Shown here: piece after piece, positions 7,572 through 14,066 of the stretch
Numbering within the stretch: position 1 is the first letter of the stretch
Layout: every line of letters starts with the position of its first letter
Assembly (NCBI GenBank): GCA_010024215.1
Contig: RGHK01000002.1
Span: 1-26,155 of the forward strand
Source of the DNA: Pseudomonadota bacterium
GTDB taxonomy: Bacteria > Pseudomonadota > Gammaproteobacteria > Magnimaribacterales > D2472
Direction of reading: 5' to 3'
DNA: 26,155 nt
Translations under genes and position numbers: made by a program
The notes under the pieces: generated by a model
The model's database searches: none
The model's input: only the letters and a program-made list of their open reading frames with translations
Told to the model about the DNA's origin: nothing

Positions 7572-7858
7572 TGAGCACAACTAATCCAAGAGTTCTATCA
7601 GGAGTTGTTACCAGCGATAAGGCTGACAAAACAATTACTGTAAGAATAGAAAGAAAAGTAAAGCATCCTCTTTATGGAAAAGTTATGAAGAGAGCAACAA
7701 AAGTTCATGCGCATGATGAAAACAACTCAGCTTCAATTGGTGATGTTGTTACTGTTAAAGAATGTAGACCGATTTCCAAAAATAAGACTTGGGTTCTTGT
7801 TCAAGAAAATGTAGCTGCAAATGCAAATGAAGCTAATACCGTTGAGGAGAGTGAATAA
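7571..7858 (+). CDS. rpsQ: 30S ribosomal protein S17
   Basis: S17 (95 residues) is a primary 16S rRNA binding protein with an OB fold. LSGVVTSDKADKTITVRIERKVKHPLYGK is split by the conserved DKTITV strand, and HDENNSASIGDVV plus ECRPISKNKTWVLV complete the fold. Compared with E. coli (84 residues) it has about 11 extra C-terminal residues, acidic and Asn/Ala-rich (ending EESE). It is the last gene of the S10 part and overlaps rplN by one base, so no spc promoter separates the two operons. Confidence 0.95.
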   Translation: MSTTNPRVLSGVVTSDKADKTITVRIERKVKHPLYGKVMKRATKVHAHDENNSASIGDVVTVKECRPISKNKTWVLVQENVAANANEANTVEESE

Positions 7859-8226
7859 TGATTCAGATGCAGTCTTTATTAAAAATTGCTGATAACAGCG
7901 GAGCAAGAAGTGTTATGTGTATCAAGGTTCTTGGGGGATCAAAAAGGAGATATGCAAATATTGGTGACATTATTAAGGTTGCAGTAAGAGAAGCTATCCC
8001 AACTGGAAAAGTTAAGAAGGGACAAGTTGTCGATGCATTAATAGTAAGAACAAAAAAAGGTGTTAGAAGAAGAGATGGATCATTAATTAAGTTTGACGAA
8101 AATGCAGCTGTTCTTATCAATAACCAAAAAGCTCCTATTGGAACTCGTGTATTTGGTCCAGTTACCAGAGAACTGAGAGATGGTAAGCACATGAAAATTC
8201 TATCTTTAGCTCCGGAGGTTTTATAA
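7858..8226 (+). CDS. rplN: 50S ribosomal protein L14
   Basis: The 122-residue protein is typical L14: MIQMQSLLKIADNSGA start, VMCIKVLGGSKRR, KGQVVDALIVRTKKGVRR, and the GTRVFGPVTRELR end. L14 forms intersubunit bridges with 16S rRNA and is the docking site of the silencing factor RsfS. It would open the spc operon, but here it is translationally linked to rpsQ by a TAATG overlap. Confidence 0.97.
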   Translation: MIQMQSLLKIADNSGARSVMCIKVLGGSKRRYANIGDIIKVAVREAIPTGKVKKGQVVDALIVRTKKGVRRRDGSLIKFDENAAVLINNQKAPIGTRVFGPVTRELRDGKHMKILSLAPEVL

Positions 8227-8228
8227 CA

Positions 8229-8555
8229 ATGATTACTCCAACGAAATTAAGAACTGGTGACGAAGTAATAGTGGTTGCTGGTAAAGATCTCGGAAAAAAA
8301 GGGACTTTAAGAAAAATATTAAAAGCAAAAAACAAAGGTATTGTTACTGGAATCAATATGGTAAAAAAACATACAAAGCCTAATCCAGAAATGGGTGTTA
8401 CTGGTGGAGTTGTTGAACAAGAAGCTGCAATTGCATTATCAAATTTGGCTATATGGAATCCAGGTAAAAAATCTAAAGATAAGATTTCATACTCAACAAA
8501 CAAAGAAGGGAAAAAAATTAGATTATATAAATCTGATAATAAAGAGATAAAGTAG
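8229..8555 (+). CDS. rplX: 50S ribosomal protein L24
   Basis: L24 (108 residues) initiates 50S assembly and lies near the tunnel exit. A KOW motif is present in LRTGDEVIVVAGKDLGKKGTL at the N-terminus (split here as TGDEVIVVAGKDLG and KKGTL), followed by the conserved GINMVKKHTKPNP. The rplE ATG follows its stop with no spacer. In E. coli S8 represses the spc operon by binding around this junction. Confidence 0.95.
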   Translation: MITPTKLRTGDEVIVVAGKDLGKKGTLRKILKAKNKGIVTGINMVKKHTKPNPEMGVTGGVVEQEAAIALSNLAIWNPGKKSKDKISYSTNKEGKKIRLYKSDNKEIK

Positions 8556-9095
8556 ATGTCAAATTTAAGAGAAAAATATAATTCAGAACTTAAGGGTGTG
8601 CTTCAAGAAAAGCTTGGCATTAAGAATGTTATGGCTGTCCCAAGACTAACAAAAGTAGTCATTAATATGGGAGTTGGTGAGGCGGCCAATGACAAAAAAC
8701 ACCTTGAATCTGCTGTGCAAAATCTTACCGCTATTGCTGGTCAAAAACCTGTTATTACAAAAGCAAGAAAATCAGTAGCAAGCTTTAAAATTCGTGAAGG
8801 CTGGCCTTTGGGCTGCAAAGTAACCCTTCGTGGCAACAAGATGTATGAGTTTATGGAAAGACTTATCAACATAGCAATTCCAAGAGAAAGAGATTTTAGA
8901 GGCTTAAGTCCAAAATCTTTTGATGGCCAAGGAAATTATAATTTTGGTATCAAGGAACAAATAATATTCCCTGAGATTAAGTTTGATAATGTTGACACCA
9001 TCAGGGGTATGGATATTTGTATAAATACATCTGCAACTAACAAAGAAGGTGCTAAAGCTCTATTAGAAGTTTTAGAGTTTCCATTTAAGAAATAG
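8556..9095 (+). CDS. rplE: 50S ribosomal protein L5
   Basis: L5 (179 residues, exactly the E. coli length) binds 5S rRNA and contacts P-site tRNA. Signatures include VPRLTKVVINMGVGEA, TAIAGQKPVITKARKS, GWPLGCKVTLRG and DFRGLSPKSFDGQGNY. The C-terminal INTSATNKEGAKALLE closes the fold. It sits in normal spc order between rplX and rpsN. Confidence 0.98.
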   Translation: MSNLREKYNSELKGVLQEKLGIKNVMAVPRLTKVVINMGVGEAANDKKHLESAVQNLTAIAGQKPVITKARKSVASFKIREGWPLGCKVTLRGNKMYEFMERLINIAIPRERDFRGLSPKSFDGQGNYNFGIKEQIIFPEIKFDNVDTIRGMDICINTSATNKEGAKALLEVLEFPFKK

Positions 9096-9104
9096 GTAAA
9101 TAAT

Positions 9105-9410
9105 ATGGCAAAAAAATCAATGATCGCTAGAGAGCAAAAACGAATCAAAATGGTTGCTAAGTATGCTGAGAAAAGAGCAGCTTTAAAAGCAATCATGAAT
9201 GATCAAAATGCAAGCAGTGAAGAAAGGTATGAGGCTTCAATAAAGTTTCAGAAACTTCCACGAAACTCTAGTCCTTCAAGAGTAGTTAGAAGATGTCAGG
9301 TGACTGGTAGACCTCATGCTGTATACAGAAAGTTTGGCTTAAGTAGAATCAAGCTTAGAGAAGCAGCCATGAGAGGCGACATTCCAGGTTTAGTTAAATC
9401 AAGTTGGTAA
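9105..9410 (+). CDS. rpsN: 30S ribosomal protein S14, zinc-free long form
   Basis: The 101-residue protein matches the long S14 of E. coli. The C-terminal domain reads RCQVTGRPHAVYRKFGLSR (positions about 63-81), where the two CxxC pairs of the zinc form are absent, so this is the C-minus type. MAKKSMIAREQKR and the LPRNSSPSRVVRR linker are also typical. S14 assembles late into the 30S head next to S3 and S10. Confidence 0.97.
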   Translation: MAKKSMIAREQKRIKMVAKYAEKRAALKAIMNDQNASSEERYEASIKFQKLPRNSSPSRVVRRCQVTGRPHAVYRKFGLSRIKLREAAMRGDIPGLVKSSW

Positions 9411-9417
9411 TAATAAT

Positions 9418-9813
9418 ATGAGTTTTCAAGATCCTATAGCAGATTGTTTAACAAGAATACGCAATGGCCTAATGCGTGGAAAAGTAGATGTGGACGTTCC
9501 TTATTCAAAACTTAAACATGAATTAGTTAATGTGTTAGTTGCAGAAGGCTATGTAAAAAGCTGTGCAAAGACAGAGCATGATGGTAAGCCTGTTCTCCAA
9601 GTGGTATTAAAGTACCATAACGCCATACCTGTAATTAAAACTCTTAAGAGAATAAGCAAACCAAGCTTAAGAAAATATTCACCCTCAAATGAACTTAAGG
9701 CAGTAAAAAATGGTTTAGGAGCATATATTGTTTCTACCAATCAAGGCCTTATGACTGATACAGAAGCTAGATCAAAGAATGTTGGTGGCGAAATTTTGTG
9801 TGAGGTATTTTAA
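9418..9813 (+). CDS. rpsH: 30S ribosomal protein S8
   Basis: S8 (131 residues) binds the central domain of 16S rRNA early in assembly. DPIADCLTRIRNGLMRGK begins the N-terminal domain and PVIKTLKRISKPSLRKY plus GAYIVSTNQGLMTDTEARSK and GGEILCEVF form the C-terminal RNA-binding part. In E. coli S8 is also the translational repressor of the spc operon. The ATG of rplF follows the stop after one base. Confidence 0.97.
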   Translation: MSFQDPIADCLTRIRNGLMRGKVDVDVPYSKLKHELVNVLVAEGYVKSCAKTEHDGKPVLQVVLKYHNAIPVIKTLKRISKPSLRKYSPSNELKAVKNGLGAYIVSTNQGLMTDTEARSKNVGGEILCEVF

Positions 9814-9814
9814 T

Positions 9815-10357
9815 ATGTCTAGAGTAGCAAAGAGCCCAATAGAAATAGTTGAAGGTGTAACAGTAAACCTTACAGATTCTTGTATTGAGGTTAAAGGTAA
9901 GGTTGGTGAATTAAAATTTGATTTACCAGAAACCGTTTCTTTAGAAATAGATGACAATATCATCAATGTTCGATATAACGAGAACGATCAACAATCAGTT
10001 GCCCTTGCTGGAACAACCAGAGCATTAGTTAATAATATGATTGTTGGTGTTTCTCAGGGTTTTGAAAAAAAACTTGAATTAAAAGGTGTTGGATATAGAG
10101 CAAAAGCATCTGGAAAATTGCTTGAGCTCACTTTGGGTTTTTCTCACCCTGTAAAGTATCAACTGCCTGATGAGGTTCAAGTAGAAACGCCTTCTCAAAC
10201 AGAAGTTGTTTTAAAAAGTCACAACAAGCAAATATTAGGTCAAGCTGCTGCTGAAATAAGAGCTTTTAGACCACCAGAGCCATATAAGGGCAAAGGTGTT
10301 AGATACTCTGATGAAAATGTTAGAAGAAAAGAAGCTAAAAAAGCTGCTGGAGCATAA
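9815..10357 (+). CDS. rplF: 50S ribosomal protein L6
   Basis: L6 binds 23S rRNA near the sarcin-ricin loop. I chose the ATG at 9815 because MSRVAKSPIEI matches the family N-terminus. An upstream ATG at 9779 in the same frame lies inside rpsH and would add 12 residues unlike L6. The 180-residue product has KLELKGVGYRAKASG, LTLGFSHPVKYQLP and the C-terminal RPPEPYKGKGVRYSDE signature. Confidence 0.97.
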   Translation: MSRVAKSPIEIVEGVTVNLTDSCIEVKGKVGELKFDLPETVSLEIDDNIINVRYNENDQQSVALAGTTRALVNNMIVGVSQGFEKKLELKGVGYRAKASGKLLELTLGFSHPVKYQLPDEVQVETPSQTEVVLKSHNKQILGQAAAEIRAFRPPEPYKGKGVRYSDENVRRKEAKKAAGA

Positions 10358-10359
10358 AA

Positions 10360-10707
10360 ATGAGCATTAAAAATTTATCTAGATTAAGAAGAGCAAAAAA
10401 AACAAGAATGAACATTAAGAATCAGGAAACGCCTAGATTGAGTGTTTATAGATCATCAAAACATTTTTATGCTCAAGTATTTGATAGTTTAGGTACTAAA
10501 GTCATTGCTTCTGCATCTACAACTGAGAAAGATTTAGGCACTAAATCTAATAATTTAGCTGGAGCTGAAGCTGTTGGAAAAAAAGTTGCAGAAAGAGCAA
10601 TTGAAAACGGAATTAAGAAAGTAGTTTTTGATAGATCAGGATATAAATATCATGGTCGAATAAAGGCTTTGGCTGATTCTGCTAGACAAGCTGGACTGGA
10701 GTTTTAA
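10360..10707 (+). CDS. rplR: 50S ribosomal protein L18
   Basis: The 115-residue protein matches L18, one of the three 5S rRNA binding proteins of the central protuberance. The basic N-terminus (LSRLRRAKKTR), RLSVYRSSKHFYAQV, and the C-terminal KVVFDRSGYKYHGRIKALAD with ARQAGLEF are diagnostic. Two bases separate it from rplF and seven from rpsE. Confidence 0.97.
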   Translation: MSIKNLSRLRRAKKTRMNIKNQETPRLSVYRSSKHFYAQVFDSLGTKVIASASTTEKDLGTKSNNLAGAEAVGKKVAERAIENGIKKVVFDRSGYKYHGRIKALADSARQAGLEF

Positions 10708-10714
10708 TTAAATT

Positions 10715-11224
10715 ATGAAAGAAAATAATATAGCAAATAACCAACAAGTAGATACGCTTGAAGAAAAGTTAGTTCAAGTTAACAGGGTGGCTAAGGTTGT
10801 AAAAGGCGGAAGGATTTTTGGTTTCACAGCATTAACAGTAGTTGGTGATGGGAATGGAAGAGTTGGTTTTGGAAGAGGAAAGGCTAAAGAAGTTCCAATA
10901 GCAATACAAAAAGCAATGGAAAATGCTAGAAGAAGCATGGTTGAAGTAGAGTTAAACAATACAACTTTATGGTATCCAGTTAAAGCAAAACACGGATCAG
11001 CAAATGTATACATGCAGCCTGCTTCTGAGGGTACCGGTATTATTGCTGGCGGTGCAATGAGAGCTGTTTTAGAGTTGGCGGGTGTTCAAAATGTATTGGC
11101 AAAATGTTATGGATCAACAAATCCAGTTAACGTTGTTAGAGCGACTATCAATGCATTAAGTTCCATGGAGTCTCCAGAAACTGTATCTGCTAGAAGAGGA
11201 AAAAAGGTTGAGCAAGCATCATGA
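10715..11224 (+). CDS. rpsE: 30S ribosomal protein S5
   Basis: S5 (169 residues) lies at the mRNA entry side of the 30S body and forms the S4-S5 interface that governs decoding accuracy. LEEKLVQVNRVAKVVKGGR opens the N-terminal dsRBD-like fold, with GNGRVGFGRGKAKEVP and the C-terminal GGAMRAVLELAGVQNVLAK. The S4 partner in this genome is fused to alpha and lacks its native tail, so this interface deserves attention. It overlaps rpmD by 4 bases (ATGA). Confidence 0.97.
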   Translation: MKENNIANNQQVDTLEEKLVQVNRVAKVVKGGRIFGFTALTVVGDGNGRVGFGRGKAKEVPIAIQKAMENARRSMVEVELNNTTLWYPVKAKHGSANVYMQPASEGTGIIAGGAMRAVLELAGVQNVLAKCYGSTNPVNVVRATINALSSMESPETVSARRGKKVEQAS

Positions 11225-11409
11225 GTAAAGATAAAACAATGACTATTAAATTAGTTAAAAGCGGTATTGGAAGAATGGAGAAACATAAGCTATGCATTAA
11301 AGGCTTAGGTTTTAAGAAATTAAATCAAACTGTAACTATATTAGATACACCAAGCAATCGTGGCATGGTTAATAAAATAGCTGACATGATTGAAGTTCAG
11401 GAAGGTTAA
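11221..11409 (+). CDS. rpmD: 50S ribosomal protein L30
   Basis: The short 62-residue protein has the L30 core: TIKLVKSGIGRMEKHKLCIKG is read as IKLVKSGIGR plus HKLCIKGLGFKKLNQTV, then DTPSNRGMVNKIADMIEV. L30 is a peripheral 50S protein missing from some lineages. Its ATG overlaps the rpsE TGA, so expression is coupled. An in-frame ATG six codons in would give the usual shorter length, so the exact start is slightly uncertain. Confidence 0.93.
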   Translation: MSKDKTMTIKLVKSGIGRMEKHKLCIKGLGFKKLNQTVTILDTPSNRGMVNKIADMIEVQEG

Positions 11410-11410
11410 G

Positions 11411-11890
11411 ATGAGTGAGAATAATACAAATGTCATGTCATTAAACAGTCTAACTAATAAAGGCACAGCCCAAAATAGAAAAAGAGTGGGTAGAGGCATG
11501 GGCTCTGGAAACGGTAAGACGGCTGGCAGAGGTCATAAAGGCCAAAAGTCAAGATCTGGAGGAGGAGTCAGGTTAGGTTTTGAGGGTGGTCAAATGCCTT
11601 TACAAATGAGATTACCAAAGTTTGGTTTTTCCTCAAGAAAAAATAATTATTTAAAAGAAGTGAATGTTAAAAACATCGACGGCTTAAAAACTGTAACTTT
11701 AGAAACATTAAAGGAAAACAAGATTATTCCTAAGTCTGTCAAAAAAGTTAAGATTTTTGGTACTTTTGATCTTGGATCAAAAGTAAATGTGGAAGGAATT
11801 AAGGTTACTAAAGGGGCCAAAGAGTCAATAGAAAAAGCTGGCGGTACCGTTTCAGAAATTTCAAAAGATGTTACCCAGGAGTCAAAATAA
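11411..11890 (+). CDS. rplO: 50S ribosomal protein L15
   Basis: L15 organises the 50S core. I placed the start at ATG 11411, one base after the rpmD stop and behind a strong AGGAAGG at 11399-11405. Reading further upstream would run into rpmD, and the later ATG at 11435 has no clear ribosome binding site. The 159-residue product has RVGRGMGSGNGKTAGRGHKG, KSRSGGGVRLGFEGGQMP and LPKFGFSSRK. It has about 8 extra N-terminal residues and a slightly longer C-terminus than E. coli (144). Confidence 0.95.
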   Translation: MSENNTNVMSLNSLTNKGTAQNRKRVGRGMGSGNGKTAGRGHKGQKSRSGGGVRLGFEGGQMPLQMRLPKFGFSSRKNNYLKEVNVKNIDGLKTVTLETLKENKIIPKSVKKVKIFGTFDLGSKVNVEGIKVTKGAKESIEKAGGTVSEISKDVTQESK

Positions 11891-11893
11891 TAA

Positions 11894-13195
11894 ATGAGTG
11901 AACAGGGAAAAGGCATGAGTGATCTTTGGAAAAGATTACGATTCGTATTTGTTGCAATTCTTGTGTATAGAATTGGAACACATATCCCTATTCCCGGAAT
12001 AGATCCTGATAGATTGGCTGCATTATTCGATCAAAATCAGGGAACCATTATAGAAATGTTTAATTTATTTTCTGGTGGTGCACTAGAGAGAATGAGCATA
12101 TTTGCATTAAATGTTGTGCCATACATTTCATCAGCAATTATTATGCAACTATTTTCAAACTCTATACCATATTTACAAGAACTAAAAAAAGATGGTCAGG
12201 CTGGTAGAAATAAGATAACTCAATACACTAGATACGGAACTGCTGTTTTAGCATTTATACAAGCATCAGCTCTCGCTGTTACTCTATCTGCAAGCGGTTT
12301 GGCCTATACTCCTGGTCCTTCATTTTTTGTATCAGCTGTCTTTTCAGTTGTAGCAGGAACTATGTTCTTAATGTGGTTGGGTGAACAGGTTTCTGAGAGA
12401 GGAATTGGTAATGGAATATCTATTATCATAGCAACAAGCATTCTTACTGGTATACCTGGAGCCATAGGACAAGCTCTTGAACAATCAAGACAGGGTGATA
12501 TAAGTGTTCTTGTTTTGATAGCTATTGGTCTTTTATCCATGGCTGTTATAGCTGTAGTAGTTTTCATTGAAAGGGGTCAAAGAAGAATCACTGTAAATTA
12601 TGCACAAAGGCAGCAAGGCAGAAAATTAATGCAAGCCCAAACAAGTCATTTACCATTTAAAGTTAATATGGCTGGCGTCATTCCTGCTATTTTTGCAAGT
12701 ACATTTTTGTTATTCCCAGCATCATTATCTACTTGGTTTGGACAAAGTGAATCATTAGGATTTTTACAGAGCTTTTCTTTAGCATTAAATCCTGGGCAAC
12801 CTTTATATATTCTAGTTTTTGCAGGATTAATAATAAGTTTTTGCTTTATTTGGCTTGCCTTAACATTTAATACTAGAGAAGTTTCTGATAATTTAAAAAG
12901 ATCAGGAGCATATATTGCTGGAATAAGACCTGGTGAGCAAACAGCAAATTATATTGATTCAGTTTTAGCAAGACTGACAGTATTTGGAGCAATCTATTTA
13001 ACACTTATTTGTCTACTTCCTTTAGCTCTAATTAATTTCGCAGGCATATCGCAGACTATTGCAGTGGGTGGAACTTCTGTATTAATTATTGTGGTAGTTT
13101 TAATGGATTTTATGGCACAAGTTCAATCTCATATGATGTCATCACAGTATGCATCATTAATGAAGAAAGCTAATTTAAAAAATTATAAAAGGTAA
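11894..13195 (+). CDS. secY: Protein translocase subunit SecY
   Basis: SecY (433 residues) forms the protein-conducting channel of the inner membrane. Ten hydrophobic segments can be traced, beginning after RLRFVFVAILVYRIGTHIP. Signatures include FNLFSGGALERMSIFALNV, QYTRYGTAVLAF, FLMWLGEQVSERGIGNGIS, VNMAGVIPAIFAS and the cytoplasmic RPGEQTANYIDSVLARLT loop. The C-terminus is MMSSQYASLMKKANLKNYKR. The N-terminal cytoplasmic tail before the first segment is a few residues shorter than in E. coli. It sits between rplO and rpmJ as in the gammaproteobacterial spc operon. Confidence 0.98.
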   Translation: MSEQGKGMSDLWKRLRFVFVAILVYRIGTHIPIPGIDPDRLAALFDQNQGTIIEMFNLFSGGALERMSIFALNVVPYISSAIIMQLFSNSIPYLQELKKDGQAGRNKITQYTRYGTAVLAFIQASALAVTLSASGLAYTPGPSFFVSAVFSVVAGTMFLMWLGEQVSERGIGNGISIIIATSILTGIPGAIGQALEQSRQGDISVLVLIAIGLLSMAVIAVVVFIERGQRRITVNYAQRQQGRKLMQAQTSHLPFKVNMAGVIPAIFASTFLLFPASLSTWFGQSESLGFLQSFSLALNPGQPLYILVFAGLIISFCFIWLALTFNTREVSDNLKRSGAYIAGIRPGEQTANYIDSVLARLTVFGAIYLTLICLLPLALINFAGISQTIAVGGTSVLIIVVVLMDFMAQVQSHMMSSQYASLMKKANLKNYKR

Positions 13196-13196
13196 T

Positions 13197-13313
13197 ATGA
13201 AAGTTAAAGCATCAGTAAAGAAAATATGCAGAAATTGCAAAATTGTAAGACGTAATGGTGTCTTATTTGTAATCTGTAAAACAGATCAAAAACATAAGCA
13301 GAGGCAAGGTTAA
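13197..13313 (+). CDS. rpmJ: 50S ribosomal protein L36, zinc form
   Basis: This 38-codon gene lies between secY and rpsM. The product begins MKVKASVKKICRNCKIV and ends CKTDQKHKQRQG, matching E. coli L36 in length and pattern. Cys11, Cys14, Cys27 and His33 form the zinc site, so it is the zinc-containing paralogue. It starts one base after the secY stop and ends 3 bases before rpsM. That leaves no room for the alpha-operon leader that binds S4 in E. coli. Confidence 0.97.
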   Translation: MKVKASVKKICRNCKIVRRNGVLFVICKTDQKHKQRQG

Positions 13314-13316
13314 TAT

Positions 13317-13673
13317 ATGGCTAGGATTGCAGGAGTAAATATTCCAGAAAATAAACACGTTGAAATATCTTTAACTCATATTTTTGGAATTGGTAGAAAG
13401 ACAGCACAGAATATTTGTACTGAATTAAAAATTGACTATACAAGGAAAATATCAGATTTATCTGAAGAAGAAATTGAAAGCATTAGAACAGCAGTAGGAA
13501 AGCTGGTTGTTGAAGGAGATCTTAGAAGAGATATCAGTACAAATATCAAAAGATTAATGGATCTTAAGACATATAGAGGTATAAGACATAGAAGAAAGCT
13601 GCCTACAAGAGGTCAAAATACTAAGAATAATGCTAGAACTAGAAAAGGCCCTAAAAAGCCAATGAGAGGTTAA
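13317..13673 (+). CDS. rpsM: 30S ribosomal protein S13
   Basis: S13 (118 residues, E. coli length) sits in the 30S head, bridges to L5 and contacts P-site tRNA through its tail. MARIAGVNIPENKHVEISLT, the helix-hairpin-helix IFGIGRKTAQNI, LKTYRGIRHRRKLPTRGQ and the basic RTRKGPKKP tail are all present. It is first in the alpha operon order but is separated from rpmJ by only 3 bases. Confidence 0.97.
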   Translation: MARIAGVNIPENKHVEISLTHIFGIGRKTAQNICTELKIDYTRKISDLSEEEIESIRTAVGKLVVEGDLRRDISTNIKRLMDLKTYRGIRHRRKLPTRGQNTKNNARTRKGPKKPMRG

Positions 13674-13677
13674 TTAG

Positions 13678-14055
13678 ATGGCAGCTAAAGGAAAAAAAGG
13701 AAAGAAAATAGTAACAGATGGTGTTGCGCATGTGCATTCATCTTTTAATAACACAATTATTACAATAACTGACAAGCAAGGTAATACAGTATGTTGGGCA
13801 ACATCTGGTGGATCTGGTTTTAAAGGTTCTAGAAAAAGCACACCATTTGCAGCACAAATTGCTGCTGATAAGGCAGGAAATGCTGCAAAAGAGTTTGGCA
13901 TGATAAATTTAGATGTAAAGGTTAAAGGACCAGGTGGAGGAAGAGAATCTGCTATCAGAGCTTTGAATGCATGTGGACTAAAAATAAAAAGTATTACTGA
14001 TGTGACTCCGCTTCCACATAATGGTTGCCGTCCATCTAAGAAGAGAAGGGTTTAA
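13678..14055 (+). CDS. rpsK: 30S ribosomal protein S11
   Basis: S11 (125 residues) lies on the 30S platform beside the E site. The lysine-rich start MAAKGKKGKK, the core VAHVHSSFNNTIITITDKQG, KSTPFAAQIAADKAG and the end NGCRPSKKRRV are typical. Four bases separate it from rpsM and eleven from the next gene; AAGGGAG in that spacer serves as its neighbour's ribosome binding site. Confidence 0.97.
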   Translation: MAAKGKKGKKIVTDGVAHVHSSFNNTIITITDKQGNTVCWATSGGSGFKGSRKSTPFAAQIAADKAGNAAKEFGMINLDVKVKGPGGGRESAIRALNACGLKIKSITDVTPLPHNGCRPSKKRRV

Positions 14056-14066
14056 GGGAGTATTAA

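Noticed and set aside
7863..8503. Minus-strand open frames of 109 and 113 codons over rplN/rplX
   Set aside because: Both lie opposite conserved coding sequence, with no ribosome binding site or family resemblance.
9779..9814. Upstream ATG extending rplF by 12 residues
   Set aside because: The extension lies inside rpsH and does not resemble L6; ATG 9815 gives the family N-terminus.
11390..11410. Upstream ATG extending rplO by 7 residues
   Set aside because: It overlaps rpmD, whereas ATG 11411 has a strong ribosome binding site at 11399-11405.
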